DNA of 64,000 bases from Atriophallophorus winterbourni (lineage: Eukaryota; Platyhelminthes; Trematoda; Plagiorchiida; Microphallidae). Below, one piece after another: positions 21,000 to 33,600 of the stretch (within the stretch, counting starts at the first letter, position 1; each line of letters begins with the position of its first letter). Location of the stretch: contig JACCGJ010020221.1 of assembly GCA_013407085.1 (NCBI GenBank), forward strand, positions 21,213-85,212. The letters run 5' to 3'. Both the position numbers and the translations under genes were made by a program. The notes under the pieces were generated by a model. That model saw nothing but the letters and a program-made list of their open reading frames with translations. It was not told the DNA's origin and ran no database searches.

Positions 21000-23996
21000 C
21001 TACTCAAATGAACCGTCTGTGCTGTCGACTGTCAAATTTTGTATACGAATGCCAAATGCTTGACAAAAAAGTACGCGAATTGACTGAACTAACTACCACA
21101 CACTCGCCAGACGTGATTGCTGTAACGGAGACATGGTTTCATCCAACTTTAATAGACAATGAAGTTGCCATTGAAGGTATGTCTCCACTTCGTTGCGATC
21201 GCCTGACTCGATGAGGTGGTGTTGCGCTCTACCACATTCGGAGACTGCTCTTCCAAGAGATCACTGATGACGATTTAGAACTGCAAGACACATTATGGTG
21301 TTTGCTGAATGTAACAGCAGGGGAAAATGCATAGTGGGTGTGATCTACCGTTCACCCTCAGCCGACGAAGCCTACAATTCAGCATTACTTGCAAATATAT
21401 ACTTAGCGGCTACCAGATTCCGCGGCAGACTTCTACTGATCGGAGACTTTAATCTGCCGAAATTTAAGGGAAATTCAGTTTATCCAGAAAATTCCTTAAA
21501 TGCTTTATTTCAACGGTTGCTAGAAGAAATTCCACTCTACAACCATATTTTCAACAATACCCAATTTCGTGGTACTGATACGCCGTATATCTTGGACCTA
21601 ATACTGACAAATGAAGAGCACGTGATTAAAAGTCTCACTTATGAAGCTCCAATAGGACTCAGTGACTACTTAGGTATTACGTTTGACTATATTTGCCAGG
21701 CAATCAGAACAAGTGACATCAACAAGGTTATTAGAAAAATTGACTTTCCACAACTTAAATCTAATCTTATGAACGCCACAGACCCTGGTCTTAAGTACGA
21801 CAACGTGCACCGTCAGTGGCAGTGGATAATAAACGAACTTAAATTTGCCGTAGAAATGCACACTCATATTTTATTCCAAACGTGCAAAAAAATGGATATA
21901 CATTTAAGCTGAGAAGCCGAACACGAAAATGGTTGACCTTGCGAAATGCTGCATGGCGGGCTCATCGACATGATACCACTGTTGAGAGTTGATGGACATT
22001 CCGTTTGCTGAGAAATAAGGTAAACAAACTTGTTGTTGATGAAAAACTGAATTATCAAAATAATTTACTCAACAAAATGCAATCAAACCCCAAAATTCTT
22101 TACCAGATCATAAATAACCGGTCAAGGGTGAAACCAGGAGTTGCCGCTCTAAAGACACGTGATGGAACAACAACCACAGCATCGCAATTCGCCGAAGTTC
22201 TGGCCCATTTCTTCTCTACTATCTCTAGCCAATGGAACACCGTTACCTGTCACTCAACTCCCGTCATCTCACCCGAAAATGTTTGACAACAAATATCTAT
22301 TACCTCAAAGAGTGTCCTCCGCACATTGCTAAATCTCAACACGAGAAAATCTCCCGAAGCTGAAAAAATTACCCCGTTGATTCTTAGAAACTGTGCTTAT
22401 ACTTTGCGTGCGCCTCTCACATACTTGTTTAACCTCCCTTTAACTAAAAGTTTCGTTCCCTGTGATTGGAAGAATGGCATCATTACCCCATCCACAAAGG
22501 AGGAAACCGTTCCGAAGTATCCAACTATCGACCAGTTACACTACAACCGGTGTTCTCTAAAGTGATGGAGCGCCTCGTAGCAAACAGCGTCACAAAATAT
22601 CTGGAAGACAATTGCTTGCTCGCAGTCGAACAACACGGCTTCAGAAAAAGACACTCTTGCATTTCAAACCTTCTACTCGCCCTCGATGACTGGACACAAG
22701 CTGTAGACAAAGGTCTCACAGTACACGCTTGTTATCTTGATATGTAAAAAGCATTCGATCGTGTTAACCAGACTGTAACTACAAAGATAGAGCTATGTGG
22801 AATCAAGGGTTCATTGTAGCTTGGTTTGACGATTATCTCTGCGATTGTGTCATTCGAGTAAGGGTTGATGGTGCTTTGTCACGACCTATTGCAGTAATGA
22901 GTGGGGTGCCACAGGGATCAGTGCTTGAACCAGTTCTTTTCGTGATGTATGTCAACGACTAACCTAAAATTGTTCGCTGCAAAATCCTGTTATTTGCGGA
23001 TGACATTAATCTGTGGACACAAGTACGCACAAATGAGGATTGCAGAGAGCTTCTGATGGATATCGATGCCTTACAAGACTGGTCAGTTAGAAATGAACTA
23101 CCTTACAATGTCAGAAAATGCAAGGTATTGACTGTTCGAAGACATTTCGAGTACTCCTACACCATCGGTTCCCATATTCTTGAAACCACTGACAAGGAGA
23201 AGGACTTGGGTGTGTGGGTGCGCAGCACTTTGAAACCGTCACATAACGCCACAGCTCTTTATGAAAAGACGTCACGAGTACTGCTCCTGCTAAAGCGCGT
23301 GTTCCGAAGTTTTACTAAGCAAACCGTTCATCGAATAATTAATACGTACATGAGGCCAACCGTGGAGTATGCGGTTCAGGTTTGGTCACCATGTCTACAG
23401 AAGGACATCAGCCTCTTTCAGAGAATATATCATCGGACCAACAAGCTCGTACGCGGTTTGAAGCACAAACAATACGAAGATCGAATTGCAACTCTCAATC
23501 TATTCGACTATCGCTACCGCCGTCTTAGAGGTGATTTGATACTTATGTTTAACATACTGCATAGCGCCAACTATCCCCTAAATCAACTATTCACGCGACT
23601 ACCACCCAGAACCAGCCGGAGTCACGACTATACAGTACTTATTCCCGATTCGAGACTAAACTGTCGAAGGTATTTCTATTCTGTACGTGTATTCTTTACC
23701 TGGAACTCCCTACCTTGTAATGTTACACATTCACCTAACTTGGATATATTCAAATCCAATTTGGACAATTTCATGTCGACCAATCTAAACTTTTGAACCT
23801 ATATATTACACCATAAAAGCTTTGAAGTTTGGAAACAGTTCCTGTTCTAAGGATTTTTAATTGATTCTTGAACTGCTCAGTAGGCAAACAATCCCGTTTT
23901 TCTACCCATTTTATTAGTAAAACTCCCATATTATTCTGAAGTTTTTGTTAGGCTATATGCTTTTTAGACCATTAAAACTGCATTGAATTGAATTGA
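21000..23996 (+). mobile_element. CR1-like LINE copy E7, nearly complete ORF2, decayed
   Basis: The endonuclease spans 21008-21912: VIAVTETWFHP, GVIYRSPSA, LLIGDFNLP, FRGTDTPYILDLILTNEE and LSDYLGITFD, where the catalytic SDH has become SDY. Linker and RT pieces follow: HKGGNRSEVSNYRPVTL, EQHGFRKRHSC, VMSGVPQGSV and LLFADDINLW. A 246-codon C-terminal frame runs 23056-23796. The 3' UTR ends in a TTGAATTGAATTG tail near 23996. Several stops and frameshifts show the copy is inactive. Confidence 0.8.
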
Positions 23997-24269
23997 GTTC
24001 TGAGTTCTGAGTTCTGATACTGATACTGGTATTGATACCAGTCTGAATGTCCAAAAATTCATCAATTGTGCAGGCTAAACGCAAATGTTGACCGCTATCA
24101 AAGGTTGGATCCACCAAAGAAATTTATTTGCTTTTTCGGCTCACCGCACTCGTTAACCTGCGGCTTATACTAGCTTTTCCCTTCGTATACCGTAATAATA
24201 TCTAGGACCTTCAATAATATTGTCGAATGTAAATTCGCTTCAAATTCGACCTTATGAATAGTTTCTTAG

Positions 24270-25204
24270 TTATTTTAGTTGCACAGGACTGTAAATGGCT
24301 AACGAGCTAATCGAGAGACAGAATTACTTCCGGTGGGATTGCGGTGAGAAGTTAGTGAAAGAAGAGTTGTGTATTGAAATAAACAGACATCTATCATTTA
24401 ATTCATTTACCAGATAACGCTGAAAATGGTTAACTACCTAATTTTGCATCGCAATTAGTGGGAGTATTCAGGAAAAAGTTTATCCTAGATAGGGTCCAAA
24501 TCATCCTCAAAACTTGCAACAGAATTGCAGGATATAAGTGCTGCTGGAAGCTGGTTCCAGACATTTACCACCCTGAGACTCAAAAGTTTTTACGGCAGTC
24601 TAGTCTACATCACTACTTAGCAAGTTTTGTTGAATGCTCGCGGGTGCTCAGCTTGGGACTTAAGGCAAAGGAGTCGTCCTTCAAGATATTAAAGTTTTCA
24701 ATTAAGTCGCCTTTCTCTCATCGCCTAAGTGAGAAACATCCAAGGACTTCAGGCATGCAGCTTAAAGTTTTCCTCGTGACACTCAATCATGCGAGTTGCA
24801 AGACCTTTCGCTTTCGAGTCGAACGATATATTCCTTGTAGTAAGGGCACAAAATTCTAAATGCGACCGAACTAATGCTTTCTAAAGGGGCAGGAATACAT
24901 CGAGTCTTCTGCTGGAAATCACGGATATCAGACAAAAAAGGACTTTGCGAGCACGTTGAGCTGCAGGGGCACATTGGTCCTCCCATTTGAAGTCATTCCT
25001 AACTAGTACTCCCAAGCGCTTAACACAGTGTGGCGTTAACCCTGAGAGAAATTCCAGTAAACTTGACTGAAATCTTATCAACAAGTGCTGACAAGAGTTG
25101 CCTCTTATTAAGGTTTAGTGGGAGATACTACTGGTATGACCAGTTTATGACCAGCTCAAGATCATGTATCAGTGTATCTTCATCCGTTGATCCGCTGAAC
25201 TTCC
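24270..25204 (-). mobile_element. CR1-like LINE copy E8, left part
   Basis: Same subfamily as E1. The minus strand shows the 3' UTR (24270-24450), the C-terminal region, GVLVRNDFKWEDQC and SGSTDEDTLIHDLE. Homology to E1 stops at 25204 in GAACTTC and resumes at 26895, so E8 is split by the insertion of E9. Confidence 0.7.
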
Positions 25205-26894
25205 AATCAGAAATAACGCATGCTCTACCATTGGACTCAATAACCATTACCAAAGAAGAGGTGCTGGAAACTCTACTATCGTTGTATCCCAGAAAACCCC
25301 CTGGTTGTGATAAAATAACCCCGAATATACTCAAGCATTGTGCACAATCTCTATGCGGACCTCTGACTCAGTTATTCTGCGAATCGCTGTCGCAGTGTCA
25401 TACCGACTGAATGGAAATCTGGTATAATCTCCCCGTGTTCGGAGCCCGCAAATTACAGACCTGTTACCTTGTTGTCCGCAGTATCCAAGGTGCTCGAAAG
25501 GATCGTGGCAAACAAATTCAGCAAATTCCTTGAGAAAAATATGCTATTTTCGGGAGCGCAACACGGTTTAGAAGGGGATACTCCTGCTTCACAAACCTTC
25601 TCCTTACCCTTGACGACTGGACGCGAGCAGTAGATGTTGGGGATAGCATCCATGTATGTTACCTCGATATGTCAAAAGCATTTGACAGTGTAAACCACAG
25701 TTTTCTATTGCAGAAGCTGGAGCGTTGTGGTATCACTGGCAGACTATTAGCCTGGTTAGAAAATTACCTGACTGATCGGCTTGTTCAAGTCTCTGTGGAC
25801 GGTGCTCTATCGAAGTCGGTAGCCGTGACAAGTGGAGTGCCTCAGGGATCTGTCCTCGGACCAATCCTCTTCGCGCTTCATGCCAATGACATACCGGCTC
25901 TCATCAAATGTAAGATCGTACTGTTCGCGGACGATATAAAGTGTGGTCGAAGATAAGTAAGTCGGAAGACTGCGAACTTCTCCAGAAGGATCTGGACAAT
26001 CGCATATTTTTCAATTTCCAAAAGTGTCAGATGTTAAACATTGGCAAGTTCCAGTATTTTCTTGGAACACACAGCCTTTCGAGGACCATGGAACAAAAGG
26101 ACTTGGGTGTATTTCTAAGCAACACCCTAGGGATGTCGAGCCACTGCAACTACGTCTATCGCAAAACATCACAGAAATTGTCACTCATAAAGAGAATTTT
26201 CGGTAGGTTCTCAAAACAAACAATTCCCTGTACTATAAATATGTACATCAGACCCACGATAGAATATCCCGTTTAAGCATGGTCGCCATGGCTGAAAAAA
26301 GATGTTGCGACTTTGCAATGAATATATCATCGAGCTAACAAACTTGTAACTGGACTCAGCCGAAAACCCTACAATGAGCGAATCAAAACGCTAAATATAT
26401 TTGATTATCCACTTCGTCGTCTCCGAGGGGATTTGATTTTGGTTTACAATATTTTGAATACCGAAAATCACCCTCTACAATGCTTATTGAATCTACGAAG
26501 CTCGCATAATACAAGAGCTCACACATGTACTCTAACTGTTTCTCACTCGAGACTGAACTGCAGACGACATTTTTTGCCGTGCGAGTTTGTTTTACTTGGA
26601 ACAATCTGCCAGATAATGTTGTAAACTCACCAAATCAGCAAACTTTCAAGAGAAGCCTTGATGCCTTTTTGACCCTGAACCCATGCATCAAAGAAAACTA
26701 TACATCTTAACACCATGCATCTACATTTGTTATCCCATCAATGAAAAACAATTTCTGTCCTTCGGATTTTTAATTGATTCTTGAACTGCTCGGTAAGCAA
26801 CCTAATCCCATCGTTGCTTGTTATATTATTCGTTGTTGCCATATTATTCTTTGTATTTTGTAAAGCTATATGCTTTCAGAGCATTAAAATTGAA
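25205..26894 (+). mobile_element. CR1-like LINE copy E9, nested inside E8
   Basis: Plus-strand RT reads TKEEVLETLLSLYPRKPPGC, FRRGYSCFTNLLLTLDDW, YLDMSKAFDSVNH, SGVPQGSVLGP and VLFADDIK, then the thumb and C-terminal region to KENYTS at 26709. The tail is GCATTAAAATTGAATTGAA. The endonuclease and ORF1 are missing. The C-terminal frames carry single stops and frameshifts. Confidence 0.75.
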
Positions 26895-27040
26895 TTGAAT
26901 CATGCACGGAAATGAATCATAGGGAATTCATTGCAGACGAATAGTCATCAATGAAAATCAGGAATAGATGTGGATCGAGTACCGACACTTGGGGTACCCC
27001 ACTGATCTCGTCGGTTAGGTTGGACAGCGATCGATTTAGA
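26895..27040 (-). mobile_element. CR1-like LINE copy E8, right part
   Basis: GTCATCAATGAAAATCAGGA, GAGTACCGA and the following bases align with 14993-15075 of E1, continuing the copy interrupted at 25204. The minus strand here encodes the RT segment around SGVPQ. Confidence 0.65.
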
Positions 27041-27361
27041 AATATTATCATGAAAAAAATGTTTTCAATCCGTTTAAACGAACGTGCTACATTAATTCTT
27101 GCCTCATTTTGTGAAATTGGTTTATTATAGAGCGATACTCTTCGTTCTAAACATTTCCCTTAATAATATTTTCTTCAGCTGACGCATTATACTCTTAGTT
27201 CTGTATATTCGGGTCAATTCGTTATTTAATATGTTATAACAGTTTACGGATCTCCGAAACCTGTAGAATATCGTGAGACAATATCTAGTTTTGAGTCTCT
27301 CAAAATATATATCGAACATGTCCATCATCAAATTGATGTGTTGCTCACATCCGGGCACTTA

Positions 27362-27420
27362 CACACTACTACCGGATACTGGCTGTTTCTCGTCATCAGG
27401 TGGAGACAGTGAGATCAGGT
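27362..27420 (-). ncRNA. hammerhead-ribozyme-like motif
   Basis: The minus strand reads CTGATGA-CGA-GAAAC at 27399-27385, the two invariant blocks of the hammerhead core. Downstream, GTA (27371-27369) could serve as the cleavage triplet and pair with GAAAC through a two-base stem III. Stem I would be CAC with GTG. Stem II would be almost absent. Hammerheads with very short stems are known from Penelope-like and other retroelements. Activity is not shown. Confidence 0.35.
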
Positions 27421-27611
27421 TTAGTGAGCTTTGAATCACTAGGTGATTCTATGTTTGAACGTCGTCGTTCGTTGTAAGAACAATATATAAAAGTGGCATT
27501 CAAGTATAACTTGGTGCATAATCGATTATTCGTCTCCTTACGAATTGAACAATTGAACAATCTCTCCCACATCGCTTGCAGCGATAAGCAGTACCCGCAT
27601 GTTCGGCGCCG

Positions 27612-27845
27612 GTTGCACGCTGATGGCTTGATTCACGTTCAACAAAACAAGAGTAATATCTGCTTCGCCTAGCTTGCAGGCGACGCTTCAGATACAGTTC
27701 CTCTAAAGTGAGTGGTCAAGAGCAAGTTTGTCACAATTTGTAGGGGCAATGTCAAGAGCCTTCGTATCTGTTTTGCAAACGTATTTGTATCGCAAGTGCG
27801 CTTTCATCAATCGTTGACCTCCTGATTTCAACTCATCAAACTGAA
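27612..27845 (-). mobile_element. LINE C-terminal fragment (family R)
   Basis: The minus strand encodes FDELKSGGQRLMKAHLRYKY and TKALDIAPTNCDKLALDHS. This matches the LGRPHLRYKDVFKRDMKALI segment of the longer copy at 35970-37285, with stops. Confidence 0.65.
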
Positions 27846-28222
27846 AATATAACCAATCTTTATTCAGTACACGAGATATCTGTATATATTTGACATTTAC
27901 TTTGCTCCACCTATTTACGGTGGCAATTAAATTAACCAAGTAAACACGAATCAACCGTAGTCTAAATGTTTTATACTTTGGTGAATGATCTACTTTCGCT
28001 TACAGTTTTAAAACGTCCTAACACTGTTGTCCCAAGACTTTGGAACTGATCAGGAGGTGCGCATTATCACGAATTTCATATTGTTATCATTATTTTTAAA
28101 CAGCGCACTCACAATAAAAACCGATAATGAGAACTATGCAAGTGTAAGTAAAGTGTTATTTCATAAAATATATAATTTATGACCTATGAATCAAAGAAAA
28201 GTACACTGGCTTTGCAAAATAC

Positions 28223-28421
28223 TGTGGTGACTGTTCGATTAACGATCAATAATATTCAATCATTCATAATCATTCATTCAACAATAATCAATAATACTGT
28301 TATTCAAGTTCTCGTTGTAAAACCTACATTATTTAATACATACTGTGATTCGAGTGAGCTTGGTTTGATCTCTCTTCCATTCTTGGGTTGGTTATTCCAT
28401 TCAATACAATTCAATTCATCA
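28223..28421 (+). repeat. 5' LTR
   Basis: 199 bp, from TGTGGTGACTGTTCGATTAA to CAATTCATCA. It matches 29659-29840, which lacks short blocks. Confidence 0.85.
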
Positions 28422-28449
28422 CATTTGGCGTCGCGAACAGCAATACTTC

Positions 28450-28923
28450 ATGGTGAATTCAATTTTGGAAACTCTCGATATAAATGCAAATGCTAGAGAA
28501 ATGAAAGACTATTTTGAAAGATTCGAAATTTGGTGTATGACACGGCCGAAAGCAGAAAATGATAAAAAGTCTGTTTATTTTCTAAATTCAATCGGAAAAT
28601 CTGCTTATACGTTAATAAAATATTTGGCTTATCCGGATTCGCCAATTTCCCTTCCATACGAAATGCTGAAGGCGCTTTTAATGCAACACGTGAAACCTGT
28701 ACATTTCAAACCAACCGAACGTGCAAAATTTCATTCCATGGTGCGTCAGTCCAATCAAGGAATTGACAATTTTATTCTACAATTGTTAATTCAGGCAGCG
28801 AAATGCAACTTCGGTGACTTGTTAGAAATGCAATTGAAAGATCGTCTAATCGCTGGTATAAATGACAGTGTTTTGCAGAATGAGCTCTTGAAACTGCCAA
28901 AACCCTCTTTTAAAGATGTTTGA
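28450..28923 (+). CDS. Gag-like ORF of the deleted LTR element
   Basis: The 157-codon frame begins 29 bp after the LTR and reads YFERFEIWCMTRPKAEND, LLMQHVKPVHFKPTERAKF and ELLKLPKPSFKDV. This is the layout of gypsy capsid domains, which assemble the virus-like particle. A TGA follows at 28921, and the sequence then continues in the same frame as AHCEQYEDAHVATTD. A second frame (29090-29767, 225 codons) covers the Ser/Thr-rich part. No zinc knuckle was seen. Confidence 0.65.
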   Translation: MVNSILETLDINANAREMKDYFERFEIWCMTRPKAENDKKSVYFLNSIGKSAYTLIKYLAYPDSPISLPYEMLKALLMQHVKPVHFKPTERAKFHSMVRQSNQGIDNFILQLLIQAAKCNFGDLLEMQLKDRLIAGINDSVLQNELLKLPKPSFKDV

Positions 28924-29658
28924 GCTCATTGTGAACAGTATGAAGATGCGCATGTGGCAACGACAGATTTGTCGCCAACAGAAAGTTATGTCATGTATAA
29001 TACACATAATTGTGAAATAACGAAGAATGCTATAGCAGGTCAACAGCTTAAGTATCAGCCGAATGATGATTATACCTTAACTATGCCGCTTGGAAAAAAA
29101 CGTTGACTTTCATACATCCTATCATAACATGGAGAACGCTCCCGTTACTCTGGATAATCAAACTGCATCTGGAAAAACAATTCGACCGATTTCTAACAGT
29201 GCCATTGCTTGTGCTAAAGCTCTTTTGTTCGATGATGAAAATTTGACTTCCCTATCAGCCGACTCAAGCGCTACTCCTGGTAACACGTCCACATCCACCC
29301 GTATCATTGATTCAAACGGAAAATCTAGTTTTCATTACCAAGAAAGTGGCTTCAAAATTAGCAAACATCAGAATTCATCAGATACCATTTCAAATAAATC
29401 ACCGAACTCAACTTATCAAGCGAATTCAGCACTGCCTTTTAGCTCATCTGAACGATCGCCAGACAATGTATTTTTTAAAACCGCTAGAGGAAAAGCCTTG
29501 ATGGCACTTTCGACTACTGCCATTGAAAAGGCGATAAAATTGTTGGCAACTGTAGATGATGTTTCGGGTGCGCTGGAACCCCCGTGGAGATCAGAACGTT
29601 TGTTGAACAAGCTGTACCGGGATTATAAAACACAAGACAATTCGCAAACTGCGGTGGA

Positions 29659-29840
29659 TGTGGTTACTGTTCGATTAACGATCAATATTATTCAATCATT
29701 CATCATCATTCATTCAAAAATAATCAATAATCGTTGTAAAACCTACATTATTCAATACATACTGTGATTCGAGTGAGCGTGGTTTGTTCTCACTTCCATT
29801 CTTGGGTTGGTTATTCAATTTAATACCATACAATTCATCA
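29659..29840 (+). repeat. 3' LTR
   Basis: 182 bp, from TGTGGTTACTGTTCGATTAA to CAATTCATCA. No good polypurine tract precedes it, consistent with an internal deletion that reached the LTR edge. Confidence 0.85.
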
Positions 29841-29847
29841 AAAATAC

Positions 29848-30681
29848 AAAAACTACGTGAACGTATTTTATTCAATATTAGGGCAGTGTTTTAATGAAAT
29901 CCTCATTTGTATGAATTTTCATAACACTCAAACCACAACCGATTTTCGTCTGTTTATATTCATCAAATAAAACAGTACGATCAGGAAGCGCATGCCCTGA
30001 AACAGTGGAAAAGTTTCATATAAGTTCGTACCTTGTTGCACCAGAAATCATTCGATTGTTATCTAAAATAATTTTTGAGCGTAGGTGATGTCAGCAACCC
30101 GTAACTACGTCTATCAATAATATCAAATAATTTGTTCATAGTTTTGTGAAAACATTTGACCATATGATGCCAGCAATACTTTAGATTTTATTCTTACTTG
30201 CAGCCGCCCTAGCAACATCAATTCTTGTGAAATTTTTGAATCTTACAATGTGGTCATGAAAAGTAAGTTAGTTTTTACGATCTAACCCATATTTACAGAT
30301 TTGTTCTTGTAAGGTTTATCACGTATAGTCCAATACAATTTGGGTTAATTACAAACAATTTATTTATAGTTAACATGCATGTATAAATTATTTAGATAAA
30401 TGCCCTTGAGCTGTTCGTATTCGATCCAGCATATTAGTAAAAAATTCAAGGTTATGGCATTTACGAAATGTTTTTATGAAAAACATGTGCTCAAAAAACT
30501 GCTACTCCAATATACCTCTGAAAAACCTGCTGCAGGCTTTTACAAATCACACATACAGCATAATCATCAACCATTTCATTTGATCAGAAAAATGACAGGA
30601 CAGAATAGTCTGTTCAATGTAATACAAAAATAGAAAAACAAAGTGCTTTTTGAGAAAGTAATTCGTTGTTCGTAGTCGTCA
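29848..30681. other. intergenic, AT-rich, no gene seen
   Basis: No coding, repeat or RNA feature was recognised between the LTR element and the last exon of the tetraspan gene. Confidence 0.5.
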
Positions 30682-33600
30682 TCAAGCGGTGGATTCTGCG
30701 TAGTCCAAGCACGCCAGGGCGAAAATAAACAGAGACAAAAGGACGGCTACCAGCGCTCCCGTCACGCAAGAGGTAGGAGGAGGGATCGCTTCGATGATTG
30801 TCGCTCCAAAATGATGCACAATTACACAGCTGGTGAATGTGCATAAGACTGTGAAGAGTAGAAGTTTGGGAGATGTGTTAAACGTGGATTATTCACTACA
30901 GTCGGTTGGCATAGATTAAAAAGAACAAGCCATATTTTAAATTCATTACAAAGGGTAGTTCTAACTTTGTTTACTATTTTATCACTGTTTCCATGCATGC
31001 GGTGTTTGATCGTACTGTTCGTACTTGTTCCTGTCCAAAAAGCAGTCGTGAGGTGTGTTTTATAAACTGCATGCAAATACGAATTTTGCTGATAACATTC
31101 GTCGTCTAACGCATCGATAAGTGTGTAAGCACATGTGATTGAACAGGCTGGTTGTGCTAGACCTATCCAACAGTGGCCTACAAGCTTACATCTTGTTATA
31201 TATTTACCCATATTACACCTTGAGCAGTGGATAAATATAGCTAAAAAGTATAACCAAAATTGATGTAGTTAAAATCGCGATCTTTCTATTGAAAGGTGGA
31301 TGACTTAAACCATTAGTAAACAGCTCTTCCCATGACATTGAACAATTTTCAATTGCACGAAATTATCAACTATTTTCCTTGTATTAATTTAAGAGACTTT
31401 GAAAACTCTGTAAAATTTGATCTAAAACAACAACGTTCTTCGTGGTGTGAGATTTAAACCGCTGGTACGTATGCCTTGTATTATGAAGCATAGTGTTCGG
31501 AATAGGGATAAAGAGTGATTCCTGATTATGTCACCTCGTATTTGGAGACATTGAAAGGTAAAAATTGAGTATCCATTTTTGTAACAAATAAAATTCATAA
31601 TCATACATCTTTCAGGTAAACAGAGTCATTAACTTGAAGTCAAGATTACAAATTTCTACTATAAATTCATCGAGAAGGGCACCAATTCAGCTGCTGTTTA
31701 ACCGAAATAATTGCAAGAGGATGCGCACAACACAGGAAAGAATTCCTCGAAGCGTCACACTCTGGAGCCTAGTCATTAAATCGATACATACAGTTGGAAC
31801 AAATGTACGTACCAATGAAGAAACGAATATTTCGCCGCGTGACCTTGAGAGCAACCAACGACGAAGACAGAAACTGAACTGTCAGAGAACACACTGATCA
31901 CGATCACTTCATAATTAGTTAATCTGTTGTCGTTATCAAGCTTGTTGATGCAATTTTCCACCGCTACAATGGAAGCTCAGTAAAAACGCATCCAACGATT
32001 ACTAATTTTGATTGAATGGATGCGAAATTCCCTTGAGGTTTCTGAGTACCTATGTTATCTTCAGGCTGCATGCTTTTCTACCTGATCAAATTCTAAACGT
32101 AAGGTTATTTTTAACGTCTCTATTTTGAACTGTATCCATATTCCCGCCGAATGTTTCAAGTTGCACGGTGTCTAGATTTAGTGAGACTTGCTAGTTGAGA
32201 TGGTCTGCAGATGCAGATTAAATAGCATTTTGTAAACAATAGATCTTACATTCCAGTTCCCATTACCAAATCGCATGCCAAAGTGAGCAGGTAATTTATT
32301 GAGTAGTTTTGAGCAATTTCCGGCTGTAGTGCATCATTCACTTAGATGTGATAATTTTCGCAACATCATTTCTATCTATATAATATAATATATAATATCT
32401 ATAATATAATCTATATTGAATTAGTGAGCGAGCAAAGTTTATACAAATGCTCCAGAAGGAACGGCAGTCCCGATCCCTATACCTGGCACTTCGTGCAAGA
32501 TGCTCAACCCAGCATCACGACTGGAACCCCTAGTGGCCCACGAACATTTTGCACTTTAATTAGTGACCTATGCTGTATAATTATGTAAAGAATGTAAGTC
32601 TATTTTTCGTGCCGGAAAGGTAAAACTCTTTGGAGATGCTTTCCAGTGCAATAACTATGATAAGATCTGGTAAAAGATCGATTATGTTTTTCAACTGGAG
32701 CTTCAAGTGACATTTATGACATAAATGGTCTGAGAGGAAACAAAATCTGTATGCAACCGGTTAGAGTGGTTTTTCGCAGAAGGTTCGCCATGCAAAGGAT
32801 GATAGTCCGAACAGAGAACCTGACTATGCAGCAATCCACTCACCATCTCTCTTCGACCTCACCACTAAACAGTCTATAGTGAGTCTAAGGGTACCAAATC
32901 ACAAAGGCAAGACCAGAATTAGCGGTCAATTTGCCTAACACGATCTGCATAATCGTCAATCTGGATTAAGTCGAAACTTGAATAGCGCCGGTACACGAGT
33001 AACGCATCTCAAGGATAAAACACTTTCAGGTTGTGCGACGAATTGCATATAGAAAATCAAATACAAGTGTTACTCGGAAGTATGTATAGGGTTAACATCC
33101 TGAGAACTCGTTACTAGGATAAGTAAACACAACACGCAATTCCAGTGAATATCAATCACTGATAAGAGATTCAGCACTAGCTCAACTCGTGCTGAACATA
33201 GGTCACAGCGTTGATCTTGATAACGTAGAAGTGGACAATACATGGAGCGACTAAACTCTGAGGCGGTTGAGATAACAAAGGCTGGTAAGAATGCAGTCAA
33301 TAAGGTAGACGGGGCTGATATCTCCACAATCTGGCGTGCGGTCTGCAGCGGATAAACATTAACATGCGGGTCCCCCAGTGCGCGCACCGAGCTAATCTGT
33401 CAGCAGATGTCATTCACACCTACCAAGACTTAAATAATTGAGGGATTATACGGCACGTAGGGGTGGTGGTGCGTCAGTGTATATTGATTGCGCCTGTCTA
33501 TCTTAACGAGCGCAGAACCCACCATAAGCTGTGGGGTATTTAACCACCTTAGGATTGGTCAGGTGAATGAAATTTAAGCTTGATCACTGTTCGTACTGAC

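Larger units (their letters stand above)
28223..29840 (+). mobile_element. internally deleted Ty3/gypsy-type LTR element
   Basis: A 5' LTR (28223-28421) and a 3' LTR (29659-29840) both start TGTGGT and end in CA. They are flanked by AAAATAC at 28216-28222 and 29841-29847, a 7-bp target duplication. A primer-binding-site candidate, TGGCGTCGCGAACAG, begins at 28426. The interior holds only a Gag-type ORF and a low-complexity Ser/Thr/Asn-rich region that runs into the 3' LTR. No pol is present, so it could move only with enzymes from another element. Confidence 0.85.

Noticed and set aside
33070..33387. 105-codon minus-strand ORF
   Set aside because: No motif, no splice signals, and it lies within a less AT-rich block that is probably an unidentified repeat.
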